Assembly (NCBI RefSeq): GCF_003573545.1
Contig: NZ_QWET01000007.1
Coordinates: 1-64,000, forward strand
From: Mariniphaga sediminis
Lineage (GTDB): Bacteria > Bacteroidota > Bacteroidia > Bacteroidales > Prolixibacteraceae
Direction: 5' to 3'
DNA length: 64,000 bases
In this document: in pieces, positions 1 to 8,030 of the stretch
Position numbering within the stretch: position 1 is the stretch's first letter
Layout of the letters: the number at the start of each line of letters is the position of its first letter
Program-made: the position numbers and the translations under genes
Notes under the pieces: model-generated
What the model was told of the DNA's origin: nothing
Databases searched by the model: none
The model's input: the letters and a program-made list of their open reading frames with translations, nothing else

Positions 1-40
1 TGGATTATAAAAAGCCAGAGAAAGTGTTCTGCTCGGCCGC

Positions 41-84
41 TTAGATTTCGTTTCCCGCCCAATTGGGCGGGAAACGAAATCTAA
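41..84. repeat. Perfect 44-nt palindrome
   Basis: The 22-nt half at 41-62 is the exact reverse complement of 63-84, with no spacer. The centre is CGCCCAATTGGGCG. It could form a cruciform or a very stable RNA hairpin. No T-run follows directly on either strand, so it is not a standard intrinsic terminator. It sits about 140 bp beyond the 3' end of the uracil-DNA-glycosylase-like gene, at the edge of the cassette-like region. The rest of 1-227 holds only a weak hairpin (about 118-135) and no gene that I can support. Confidence 0.85.
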
Positions 85-227
85 CTTATCTTTGAAGTAA
101 TGTTGTCTAAACAAGGGGAGTATTTAACAATACTCGCCTTAATTCTTGAAGAAATTGTCTGTTTTTCAAAAAATTGAGTTTCTTTCATTTGGTTGATTGT
201 ATTTGGTTTTTTAGCCTGTGCAAATCG

Positions 228-899
228 TTAAGTAACGGGTTTCTTTAATTTTTCATTCAATCCTTTTTTAAAGTCAAACACTTGTTTTCCATATGTTTCT
301 GCAACTCTAAAGGTCTTAATGTGTAAACAAGGGGAATAATAAAAACCGACATTTCCTATTTTTGCTTTTACAAAGTTTCCTGAGAAATCTTTTTTCATTT
401 CTCCTATTAACTTTCCATTCATTACTTCTATCTCTTTTGAAAAAAGTTTATGAGCGGTTTCCCCTAAAGTCAATACTATGTCGGGTTTATAATTCTCAAT
501 TTCATTAATTAAGTAAAACTTGCAAAACTCAAATTTTGGTTTTAAAAATTTTAGTGGACCTTCGTTACTTAAAGTCGGAGGTTTTTCAAATTGACATTTT
601 ACAGAATTTGTTGCATAAATCTCAATTTTGTCAAAATTTTCTGTTCCAATTAATTCCTTTTCCAACCATTTTCGGAGTTGTCCATTCTTCCCCTTTGTTT
701 CTTTTAACATTAATACCGTATTAACTCTTTCTGGTTCTTCAAATATTGTTGGGTCTTGCCCTATTAATAGTAGTTTCAGTCCAGTTCCATTTTTATGAAA
801 AGGGTCAATTCTGGAAATATTTTTAGGTTTGCCATTTAAATTATCACATTTATTACAATCTAACGGATAACCATATTTTAATCTCAACTTAGTATCCAT
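228..899 (-). CDS. Uracil-DNA glycosylase superfamily protein, Fe-S (family 4/5-like)
   Basis: This is a protein of about 223 aa resembling Fe-S uracil-DNA glycosylases, which excise uracil from DNA. Visible features are GQDP at residues 47-50 (motif 1), the stretch around YATNSVKC, and a later VLTLGETAHKLF helix. Four cysteines (C15, C18, C102, C126) are spaced as in the [4Fe-4S] ligand set of family 4/5 enzymes. The terminal HPSP motif is not clean: YYSPCLH stands in that place. I chose the ATG at 899 because an upstream extension to 1016 would only translate the attC-like element. The gene lies between that element and the window edge, so it looks like a cassette passenger. Substrate and activity are inferred. 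Confidence 0.7.
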   Translation of the reverse strand: MDTKLRLKYGYPLDCNKCDNLNGKPKNISRIDPFHKNGTGLKLLLIGQDPTIFEEPERVNTVLMLKETKGKNGQLRKWLEKELIGTENFDKIEIYATNSVKCQFEKPPTLSNEGPLKFLKPKFEFCKFYLINEIENYKPDIVLTLGETAHKLFSKEIEVMNGKLIGEMKKDFSGNFVKAKIGNVGFYYSPCLHIKTFRVAETYGKQVFDFKKGLNEKLKKPVT

Positions 900-919
900 A
901 TTCTTTTTTTCAAGCTTGC

Positions 920-1052
920 ACCTAACGGTCACTTGTAAGTTGTCGTTGCGGATTTCGGAGAGCGTTCCTGTCCGATAGGACGGAACTGCGAAACGAGAAT
1001 CCGGCGAACGACACACCGCGAACCCCGCAATGCAATTTACAAATTGTTAGGC
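920..1052 (-). repeat. attC-like recombination site 1
   Basis: The ends are ACCTAAC (920-926) and GTTAGGC (1046-1052), matching the integron core sites RYYYAAC and GTTRRRY. Inside them, TTGTAAGTTG and CAATTTACAA form an imperfect inverted repeat with unpaired bases, as in a folded attC. A second inner inverted repeat, TTCCTGTCCGATAGGACGGAA, forms the hairpin tip. The element is nearly identical to the one at 1917-2050. On the minus strand it lies at the 3' end of the gene at 1037-1900, and that gene's stop codon is inside it, as is common for integron cassettes. Confidence 0.75.
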
Positions 1053-1900
1053 ACTGGATTTTCATTAAATTCATCAACTAAATAATCAATTGGAAAGAAT
1101 AGTTTTATCAAATCAAATGCCTGATTATCTGATATTCCATTATCAATTCTCAACCATTTTGTCTTTGCGATTAATTCAATTCTCTTTTTGTCATAGATTA
1201 ATTTTGGTATGTCAAAAGGATGAACAAAGTGGGTTGCTAAGTCAAAATGATTAATATTCTTTGATTCCTTGTCCAACAATAAATGGGCATATAAAATTTC
1301 TTCTCCCTGTCCGATTATTTGCCAAAGTTGGATTTGTATATTCGCTTCGTTCAAATTTCCCAATACATATAAATCAGCATAAACTCCTTTGTCAAAGTTT
1401 TTCTCTCTTTCGCAGATGAACCATGAACTTATAGAGTCTCCGTCTTTTATAATCCGGTCAAGTATTGTTTGGTAATTTACAGAATAGACAGGGATTCTAC
1501 TTGTCACAGAATTATAGCTTTTACTGATTTTGATTTTTGAATAATTTTCTAGTCCGTTTTGATATAAATATTCAATGTGTTTCTTAATTTTTTTGTCTGG
1601 AAAAACCCAATAACCATCAATCTCATAAATTCGATGAAATGGTGTTGATTTAAGCTTAACCTCTTTTAATTTTTTGAAATCAATTAAGCCATCTTTATCA
1701 AAATGTTTTTCAAATATTTTCGTATTACTGTAATTCAAAGGAGCTACTATGAATAAATTTTTATTCTTGTGATAAGATTTTACCTCTACTGATTCTCCAA
1801 GAAATAAATCTCCTCCAAAAACTAAATATTCTTGGTTGTCTGGGTCTGTTCCTTTTGCGATACAGGGACCAATCATATTTTTACTGATTCGTAGCAACAT
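1037..1900 (-). CDS. Unknown cassette-borne protein
   Basis: The 287-aa product is not one I recognise. It has no signal peptide, membrane segment or clear catalytic motif. It is rich in Lys, Ile, Asn and aromatic residues and looks like a soluble mixed alpha/beta protein. The ATG at 1900 lies 17 nt inside the cassette boundary at the neighbouring attC-like site. The last few residues (PVPNNL) and the TAA stop are encoded by the attC-like element at 920-1052. The placement argues that gene and element move as one unit. Real coding is supported by the long open frame and AT-rich codon use like that of its cassette neighbours. No function is proposed. Confidence 0.75.
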   Translation of the reverse strand: MLLRISKNMIGPCIAKGTDPDNQEYLVFGGDLFLGESVEVKSYHKNKNLFIVAPLNYSNTKIFEKHFDKDGLIDFKKLKEVKLKSTPFHRIYEIDGYWVFPDKKIKKHIEYLYQNGLENYSKIKISKSYNSVTSRIPVYSVNYQTILDRIIKDGDSISSWFICEREKNFDKGVYADLYVLGNLNEANIQIQLWQIIGQGEEILYAHLLLDKESKNINHFDLATHFVHPFDIPKLIYDKKRIELIAKTKWLRIDNGISDNQAFDLIKLFFPIDYLVDEFNENPVPNNL

Positions 1901-1916
1901 GCTAATTCAATCTTGT

Positions 1917-2050
1917 GCCTAACGGTCACTTGTAAGTTGTCGTTGCGGATTTCGGAGCTCGTTCCTGTCCGATAGGACGGAACGTTGTTGCGAGAATCCA
2001 ACGAACGACATACCACGAACCCCGCAATGCAATTTACAATTTGTTATGGC
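1917..2050 (-). repeat. attC-like recombination site 2
   Basis: This is a second copy of the roughly 133-bp element, running from GCCTAAC (1917-1923) to GTTATGGC (2043-2050). The stem arms TTGTAAGTTG and CAATTTACAA and the hairpin tip with GATAGGAC are shared with copy 1. The right end departs from GTTRRRY at one position. The tail GTTATGGC is the reverse complement of GCCATAAC at 4591-4598, so the 1.9-4.6 kb block is bounded by matching sequences, as expected for a single cassette. It lies just 3' of the coiled-coil gene on the minus strand. Confidence 0.75.
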
Positions 2051-2058
2051 TTGTAATT

Positions 2059-2700
2059 TTATTCAATGTTTAACAGTAATTTAAATGATTCTTCCAATTT
2101 GTCTAGTAATTCGATGATATCTGAAATTAAACTAATCAATTTTTCATGAAGAATTTCAATCTCCTCCTGGTCTGGTTTATAATTTGAAACCTCAGACATA
2201 GAACTAAATGTATTTTCTCCAATTGAAAATAAATCTTTCAAAATTTCATTCGTGCGTTCAAACTTTTTTATTAACTCATTTAAATTTTCAGATATAGACT
2301 TGGTTAGATATAATCTGTTTAAGCCTACAACTTTTTGTATTTCAATGCACTCTTTTTCAATACTATTTAGTTGTTCGAAGGAAAGTGAGGTTTCTTGCAG
2401 TTTTATTTTTTCATACTCTACTTTTAATAAGTATAGTTTAGAATATAAATCCTTAATCAATAAAGCTCTTTCCTCATGGAGTGTTTTAAATGCCAATATC
2501 TTATTTTGTTTGGTTGATTCAATTTCTATTTTAAGTTTCTCATTTTTTAATTGTAAATTACTTTGAGTTCGTGCTAGTTCTTCTTTTAAATAATAATCAA
2601 AAAGCTTTTTAAAAAGAAATGCGCATAGTCCAACAATGCTAAAACTACCAATACTTACAATTCCTAATATTTTGAATATTTCTGTCAAGCTGCTATACAT
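2059..2700 (-). CDS. Membrane-anchored coiled-coil protein paired with NACHT gene
   Basis: The 213-aa protein has one N-terminal membrane segment (about residues 9-29, ILGIVSIGSFSIVGLCAFLF). Long charged heptad-rich helices follow (about 33-115 and 130-213), which look like coiled coil. No enzyme motif is visible. Its start overlaps the stop of the upstream NACHT gene by 8 nt, so the two are translationally linked. Its stop is 8 nt from attC-like site 2. I infer that it is the membrane partner or effector of the NACHT protein, since small membrane proteins often accompany defence NTPases. It could also be a scaffold. I do not recognise a named family. Confidence 0.75.
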   Translation of the reverse strand: MYSSLTEIFKILGIVSIGSFSIVGLCAFLFKKLFDYYLKEELARTQSNLQLKNEKLKIEIESTKQNKILAFKTLHEERALLIKDLYSKLYLLKVEYEKIKLQETSLSFEQLNSIEKECIEIQKVVGLNRLYLTKSISENLNELIKKFERTNEILKDLFSIGENTFSSMSEVSNYKPDQEEIEILHEKLISLISDIIELLDKLEESFKLLLNIE

Positions 2701-4594
2701 AGTTAATTAGTTCAAGTTGTGATTTTGAAAGAACTAAAAAATCAGGAAGGTCATAATTTGCCGATGATATGTTTGTCTTTTTTTCAAGATAGATAAACCC
2801 CGACCGAGAGGTGTCGTTTTTGACATAGTAGTTCCTTATTTTGTCATAGTTGCAATACGTTTTTAAGACTCTATTGATAACACTCAATGTAGCGTGATTA
2901 TGACAAAGAAGAGAGTTTATAAATAGAAATAAAACAGTAGTTAAAGGTACTTTTGGAAAGTCTGTTTTTTCAATAAGAATTCTATAACAAAATGTATGTA
3001 GAAATGATTCTAGTTCTTCTTTTCTTACTCCAAATTTTGGGGCAAATTTCGCATTCTTAAAGCTTAGTCTTCTTAATCCCTCGGGGTCCTTAAAGAATGA
3101 TTTACAAATCGGATAAACTCTTTCAATTAAGAGAGCATTTAAATACAATGAAGAAGAAGAAGATAAAGCGACGGTTAAAGCTAATTCGTTTGGAAGCTTA
3201 AGTAAAAGCTTTAGACTCGATGGTATATTTGGTAACCTTACCAAGTGCTCTGCCGCCAAATACTCTTGTGTTGATTTATGAGCAAATTCATACTGATTTT
3301 GTGACACACAAAGTATTATGCCAGTATGTGTCTCAATTTCTCGAATTACAGTTTTGATATCATTTTTGGGCAAGTCAAAACTTTCATAGATAGATGTATA
3401 GATATCTTGAAGTTGTTCTTTGGTGAAAATATTTTCCTGATATTTATATGTTAATATAAATGCAATATTTGCGAGGAAATCCAGTTTTCTATCAGGTTCA
3501 AAATTGATGTACTTGGAGTTTCTGATAACCTGCCTCTGTTCGTCCCATTCTTCAATTAGTAATGCAACGACTTTTCTATGTATAGTTCTGGGTTTTTCTG
3601 GTATTGTGCCTATTCTTTCATAAATAGCACATAAGTGGGATAAAGTTAAAGGTCTTATTGCGGTATCATAATATGGTGATTCTTTAATTTTCTTAAGAAA
3701 ATCGTTTGATTTATTATTGTCTCTAAGCCATTTCTCCGCAAATTCTTTCAATTGACTTGGATTCAGGGAACATATTTCAAAAATACCAGAATTGTCAATG
3801 TTAAGATTAAAATCACTTGTCCTAGAAGTTAAAACAAATCTGGAGGACTTTAAGGAATGAGATAATTCAATAATTTCATCAATTAACTTTTCTCTATGTT
3901 CAGTAATCTCATCATAACCATCTAAAATCAAGAGAACATTGAAAGCATTGAGAAATTCAATAAATATATTAAGCAGTGTTCGATAGTTGTCCTTAAAGCT
4001 ATAATTCTCAATTTTTTCTTTTTTTATGGTCTTCTGGATAATTTTTTCATTTATTTTCTCTTCTATTATTGTTTCTAATTGTGTCCTAATGCTAATATCT
4101 AATTCCAATTTTTTAAGAAAGAAACTTACAATAGAATTATCATAGTCTTTGAGTTCTCGCAACTTTACTAGAAATGGTAGATTATATTTATGACCTTTAT
4201 TTTCCGAAGAATAATTGTGGAGAACCTTTTTCATTGAAGTCGTCTTTCCTGCACCAGGTTGTCCTAAAATAATTAGGTTGCTTCGACTCTTTTCAATTAA
4301 TTCGATTAAAGGTTTCCTTTTATTTTTCTCAGAGGAATCGACATGAAATTTTAAAGGAGTTAGGTACAAATCTAAATCAACATAAATATTTGAAATGTTT
4401 TTTGAACCATTCAAATCGTTAAACTTAATCTGTCGAGACCAATTGTAATTAGCTTCGATAAATGAATTTAATTTATTTATGAAATCAGAACTATTTGTAT
4501 TTATTAAAAAATTTCTATTTGTAAATTTCTTTCGAATTTTATCGAATTTTATAATGTTGTTATCGTTCATTGTCATCGGTTTATTATAAGCCAT
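2693..4594 (-). CDS. NACHT-domain STAND NTPase, candidate anti-phage sensor
   Basis: The 633-aa protein has an N-terminal region of about 90 aa, then a NACHT module: Walker A GQPGAGKTT (111-119), Walker B LLILDGYDEI (221-230) and the sensor strand FVLTSRTS (253-260). A helical domain follows with the HKSTQEYLAAEHLV signature usual after NACHT ATPases. A C-terminal region of about 150 aa shows no evident LRR, TPR or WD repeats. No nuclease, TIR or protease domain is visible, so output may go through the downstream membrane protein. Bacterial NACHT proteins are known phage-defence NTPases; the role here is inferred. The ATG at 4594 falls inside the cassette boundary GTTATGGC, so starts at 4576 or 4570 are equally plausible. 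Confidence 0.85.
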   Translation of the reverse strand: MAYNKPMTMNDNNIIKFDKIRKKFTNRNFLINTNSSDFINKLNSFIEANYNWSRQIKFNDLNGSKNISNIYVDLDLYLTPLKFHVDSSEKNKRKPLIELIEKSRSNLIILGQPGAGKTTSMKKVLHNYSSENKGHKYNLPFLVKLRELKDYDNSIVSFFLKKLELDISIRTQLETIIEEKINEKIIQKTIKKEKIENYSFKDNYRTLLNIFIEFLNAFNVLLILDGYDEITEHREKLIDEIIELSHSLKSSRFVLTSRTSDFNLNIDNSGIFEICSLNPSQLKEFAEKWLRDNNKSNDFLKKIKESPYYDTAIRPLTLSHLCAIYERIGTIPEKPRTIHRKVVALLIEEWDEQRQVIRNSKYINFEPDRKLDFLANIAFILTYKYQENIFTKEQLQDIYTSIYESFDLPKNDIKTVIREIETHTGIILCVSQNQYEFAHKSTQEYLAAEHLVRLPNIPSSLKLLLKLPNELALTVALSSSSSLYLNALLIERVYPICKSFFKDPEGLRRLSFKNAKFAPKFGVRKEELESFLHTFCYRILIEKTDFPKVPLTTVLFLFINSLLCHNHATLSVINRVLKTYCNYDKIRNYYVKNDTSRSGFIYLEKKTNISSANYDLPDFLVLSKSQLELINYV

Positions 4595-4832
4595 AACGTC
4601 TGTATAAGTTTACTTGTAAATATATCATTCTGCTAAAGCGATTATTTTGTTCCTTTTCTGTGCCAGGGGATTGGCTGAAAAAGTTTTTCTGAGAATCGGT
4701 TTGTTCGGAATATAACATAGGTTTTTGGTCGTTTGTTGATATACAAAAAATTACGGGAGCTAAATTAGGAATTGCCTTTGAAAAAAGCAAGAGAAAACAG
4801 AAAGGAGTCTGCTGGTTTTCTGGAAGTCACAT
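4591..4832. other. Cassette-array edge and intergenic region
   Basis: GCCATAAC at 4591-4598, followed by TTTACTTGTAAAT, resembles one arm of the attC-like sites, but I cannot find the second arm, so this looks like a half site or array end. The rest, up to the terminator at 4833, should contain the promoter of the NACHT unit. No convincing TTTG / TAnnTTTG pair is visible on the minus strand. A small open frame here (4584-4790) merely translates the attC arm and is not credible. Confidence 0.4.
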
Positions 4833-4874
4833 AAAAAAAGCAGGTGCGGATTTGTATCTGAAATCCGCACCTGC
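4833..4874 (-). terminator. Intrinsic terminator of acetyl esterase gene
   Basis: The stem GCAGGTGCGGATTT (4840-4853) pairs perfectly with 4861-4874 around a 7-nt loop. Read on the minus strand, it is followed by a run of seven T (4833-4839). It lies 38 bp beyond the stop of the esterase gene at 4913 and separates it from the cassette region. Confidence 0.9.
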
Positions 4875-4912
4875 CGAAGAGGGCATGACTGCTACATTTG
4901 CTGCCCTTTTTT

Positions 4913-6196
4913 TTATTTCAATAGTTTTTCAAACAGCCAGTTGCTTTTTTGCTCCTGCTGCTCGGGGAAAGTCCAGTGCTGCGTTTCCTGAAAAACGTGT
5001 AACTCTTTGGGCGCACGGATTACGTTGTAAGCAGCGTGCATGGAAGTAGGCGGGCACACATTGTCGTTGTATCCCCAGCTGTACCAGCCTGGTACCTGAA
5101 CAAAGCGGGCAAAATTTACCACATCGTAATATTTTGAGGTTTCCACTTTTTCGGGTTTGTTGGTAAAGCTGTCTCGGAACATGTGTGGCCAGCCACCTGC
5201 CCGGTCGTGCAAATACCCGGTTAAGTCGGAAAGTGCCGGGTAAAGGGAGGCCAGGTAATCGATACGGTCGTCCAGCCCGGCCGTAATAATCGATAGGGCA
5301 CCTCCCTGGCTACCGCCGGTAACGGCAATGTCTTCTCCGTTAAAGCAAGGGAGCGATTCGATAAAATCCACTGCCCGCACACAGCCAAGATAAACGCGTT
5401 TGTAATAATAGTTGTCTTTGTCGTCCAGGTTGGTTACCCAGTATTTATTGAGGGCACCATACCGCAAATCGTTGTAAACGCCCTGATCGAGGTTCACCGG
5501 AATACCATGAATACCAATCTGGAAAGTGATAATTCCCTTTTCGGCGCTCCAGGTGTCGCCGTTATAGGGGCGGATACCTGCACCCGGAACATGCAGGATG
5601 GCCGGATAGTTGCCTTCGGCTTTGGGTTTGCACAAGATGCCGTAAATTTTTCCTTCAATATTGTCAATGCTCACGTGGTACACATCCACTTTATCCGTAC
5701 ACCGCTCGGGCATCAGTGTCAATACTGGTTTTATGGGTACTTTGGCCAGTTCGGCTTTGGCTTCTTTCCAGAACTGTTCAAAATCGGATGGGAGAGTGGT
5801 GGTTGGCTCAATGTCACCGGGCGAAAAACCTGCCGTAGCGTAAGACGAATATGTTTTGCCGTCAACCTCTACCGAAGCGTGGCAACGCAAAAAACCCGCT
5901 TCTTTGAACCGTTTGGCTTTTACCGAAGCCACACCTTTTTTTAGGGTTACCGTTCCTTCTTCCCACGTATCCACTTTTTCTGGGTTGATGCGGTAACTCA
6001 CTTCAATGTTATCCAGCAGTACATTGTTTTTTAATACGGTAATCTGAAATTCGGCCCGGTCACCTTTTTTATAGGTCCAGTCGGCATTATTGGGCGTAAC
6101 AATTACCTGCACAAGTTTTTTGGCAGGCTGACCAATACTTTGGGAGCAAATTCCTGCGATAAGCAGGGATAGTAAAAAAAACTTAATTTTCATCAT
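4913..6196 (-). CDS. Secreted acetylxylan esterase-like protein (CE7)
   Basis: About 427 aa from the MMKIKFF start, with a signal peptide of about 21 residues (LLSLLIAGICSQSIGQ). A beta-sandwich-like N-terminal domain of about 110 aa precedes an alpha/beta-hydrolase domain of the CE7 family, which includes acetylxylan esterase and cephalosporin-C deacetylase. The nucleophile is in GGSQGG (Ser about 296), the acid is probably the Asp of YNDNVCPP, and the His is in QHWTF. CE7 enzymes remove acetyl groups from short xylo-oligosaccharides and other small esters. The open frame extends to 6247, but that N-terminus is not a signal sequence, so the ATG at 6196 is preferred. The gene is monocistronic with its own terminator. 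Confidence 0.85.
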   Translation of the reverse strand: MMKIKFFLLSLLIAGICSQSIGQPAKKLVQVIVTPNNADWTYKKGDRAEFQITVLKNNVLLDNIEVSYRINPEKVDTWEEGTVTLKKGVASVKAKRFKEAGFLRCHASVEVDGKTYSSYATAGFSPGDIEPTTTLPSDFEQFWKEAKAELAKVPIKPVLTLMPERCTDKVDVYHVSIDNIEGKIYGILCKPKAEGNYPAILHVPGAGIRPYNGDTWSAEKGIITFQIGIHGIPVNLDQGVYNDLRYGALNKYWVTNLDDKDNYYYKRVYLGCVRAVDFIESLPCFNGEDIAVTGGSQGGALSIITAGLDDRIDYLASLYPALSDLTGYLHDRAGGWPHMFRDSFTNKPEKVETSKYYDVVNFARFVQVPGWYSWGYNDNVCPPTSMHAAYNVIRAPKELHVFQETQHWTFPEQQEQKSNWLFEKLLK

Positions 6197-6442
6197 TGTA
6201 AATTTTATTTCATTTATGTTTATCCATTCGGTCCATTCATTTTGCAACGTTTTCAGGGTTCTGAATATGTAACCCCGAAATTAAAAATTTAAATGTATTT
6301 GCAGGACTGACCGGGTAAATTACTCTGAAATAATTTTTAGACTCCTAAGGCCGCAAAGATTATTTTCAGCGATTTTTTTACAGATTATAGATGATCAGCT
6401 TTTCAATACCGGAATTACGTTGAATGCTGTTTTTGCATGAAG

Positions 6443-6888
6443 ATGAAAAACAGCCTCGAATTTTCTGCTTCGTCTTGGCTTTAAGGAAAAGATGAAGACC
6501 CCGGCAGGAGAAATAGATCTATTAATACAAATCAAGAGTTGAACCCACTTCGGGGTTCTTTTTATACCCAATTCATTACCATGGGTTTTACCCGTGGCTA
6601 TTATTGTTTAATCCCTTTCGGGATAAAGAAATGTCCGAAGGACATAAATAAAAATAGCCCCGTGCGAAGCTCGGGGAAGGCAATGCGGGGTAGAGACGCA
6701 CCCCGGAGTGGGTTGAATTTCTGATAATCAGATCAATGTCAACTTTTGATTCGTATTATTCTTTAATCTTCTTATCCCACTAACATTTTTAATGTGCTTT
6801 GCCTTAAGAAATCAAATAGGAGTGTTAGAAATGTCACTTTTTGTTTCGGGGAGCTGAAATTTTTGCTTAAAAATCTAAATCCACCGGA
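6443..6888. repeat. Hairpin-rich dispersed repeat, copy 1
   Basis: About 440 bp that recurs at 19852-20300 with high identity. It contains an inverted pair about 180 bp apart: TTGAACCCACTTCGGGGTT (6539-6557) and the near reverse complement ending GAGTGGGTTGAA (to 6717). Between these lie nested small hairpins (ATCCCTTTCGGGAT, TGTCCGAAGGACA, CCCCGTGCGAAGCTCGGGG) enclosed by GGCTATT / AATAGCC. The layout resembles REP/BIME-type or MITE-like elements. A 61-codon open frame here is repeat sequence, not a gene. The flanks, 6248-6442 and 6889-6968, show no gene. Confidence 0.85.
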
Positions 6889-6968
6889 TTTTTCAGATGA
6901 GCCGAAAAAGGGGATGAAACAAGCAGTTGCTTTTTCAGTTGGAGGGATATAATAAGGCGCGGTTAGTT

Positions 6969-7889
6969 TTAATGTGCCATTGCCTTTCTGATTTGCCGGT
7001 CTGTCATTTTTCCGGAGTGGATCAGCAGGGAATACTTCAATGTGAGCGGAACTGACGTGGAAACCGGAACCGTTCCGCTCCCGGGGAATGCAGCATTTTG
7101 CATACTGCTTTTTGCCCGGAGAATCCAGGGTTGCGGATAGCCGGGATTGGAAGGATGATCGACGATTACAACTCCGGCCTTCTGTCCCTCCTTGCCCAGG
7201 CTTCCGGAAACATCAATATAACCGGGTGATGTCACAGCCAAAGTTTGGGGTTCTACTTTTCCGTTTTTGCCGGAAAATGTTACATCTTCCGGTAATATCA
7301 TCCGCACAGAAAAACCGCTATAACCTTTTTCATCTTCTGAACCGCCAATAGAAAGGTTCTTTTCCAGGGCCAGAAGGTTGATTTCAAAATCAATTCTCCT
7401 GTAGTTTTTTGCTTGAGGATAAATCGTGATCGTTGTATTTTCTTTGAGATAAGGTTCTTTTTCCCCGTTTTTGATCCATAGATCCGAAAGCCATTCCACT
7501 TCGCTTTTTAAAACTCCCGAGCCGTCGCTTTGTGCAAAAAACTCTACTTCGGCAATGTGCTGCTCAAAACTTTCAAGCGCCCAGGGGTCCCCAATCCGTT
7601 GATCTCCGATCCACACCTGGTGCCATGCCCAGAAAATTCCCCGGTGATGCAGGTGGTCATCCGGAAAGTCTTCTGTCAGAATAGTTCCGTCTAATCCCCA
7701 CAGAGGATGAATGTAATGACGCCGTTCATATTCCCCTTCGTGGTTTTTGGGAGCTTTCTGGTAGAACAAAATATTTTCATCCCCCTCTGTAAAAAGCAGG
7801 CCTTGTTCATCTTTTTTGATGGTAACCTGTGCAAAGGAATTCCCCCATGCAAACCACAAAATAACCCCTGTAAGCAAGAAAAATTTCAT
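6969..7889 (-). CDS. Secreted DUF6807 (PmoA-like) family protein
   Basis: The 306-aa protein has a signal peptide (ILWFAWGNSFA, cleavage near residue 20). The remainder matches the family once called PmoA-like and now DUF6807: HYIHPLWGLDGT, the DDHLHHRGIFWAWHQV segment (residues about 77-92), and later GFSVRMILP. Proteins of this family are common in carbohydrate-utilisation loci of Bacteroidota and Planctomycetota; the biochemical role is unproven, although the histidine cluster suggests a metal or ligand site. It has no link to methane oxidation. It stands alone, with the hairpin-rich repeat on its 3' side and the glnN terminator on its 5' side. Confidence 0.75.
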   Translation of the reverse strand: MKFFLLTGVILWFAWGNSFAQVTIKKDEQGLLFTEGDENILFYQKAPKNHEGEYERRHYIHPLWGLDGTILTEDFPDDHLHHRGIFWAWHQVWIGDQRIGDPWALESFEQHIAEVEFFAQSDGSGVLKSEVEWLSDLWIKNGEKEPYLKENTTITIYPQAKNYRRIDFEINLLALEKNLSIGGSEDEKGYSGFSVRMILPEDVTFSGKNGKVEPQTLAVTSPGYIDVSGSLGKEGQKAGVVIVDHPSNPGYPQPWILRAKSSMQNAAFPGSGTVPVSTSVPLTLKYSLLIHSGKMTDRQIRKAMAH

Positions 7890-7972
7890 ATCGTACGCAT
7901 TCTATTCCAAAAGTTCCCCTAAAATACAATATTAAATGAAGATGTTGAATTCATTGACCGGAAAATGGAATA

Positions 7973-8004
7973 CAAAAAAAACTCCCCGGGAATAAACGGG
8001 GAGT
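7973..8004 (-). terminator. Intrinsic terminator of glnN
   Basis: The stem ACTCCCCG (7981-7988) pairs with CGGGGAGT (7997-8004) around an 8-nt loop. Read on the minus strand it is followed by eight T. It starts 27 bp past the glnN stop codon. Confidence 0.88.
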
Positions 8005-8030
8005 CTTTTAATCATAATCGGTATTGTAAA

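Noticed and set aside
900-1016. N-terminal extension of the glycosylase-like gene
   Set aside because: It translates the attC-like element; the ATG at 899 gives the family N-terminus.
4584-4790. 68-codon open frame on the minus strand
   Set aside because: It overlaps the NACHT start and reads an attC-like arm; composition is not protein-like.
6539-6724. 61-codon frame, with a similar one at 19864-20145
   Set aside because: Both are readings of the hairpin repeat; the length differs between copies and symmetry explains the sequence better than coding.
6969-7889. Methane monooxygenase subunit PmoA
   Set aside because: The old family label is misleading: the protein is a soluble secreted DUF6807 protein without membrane helices.
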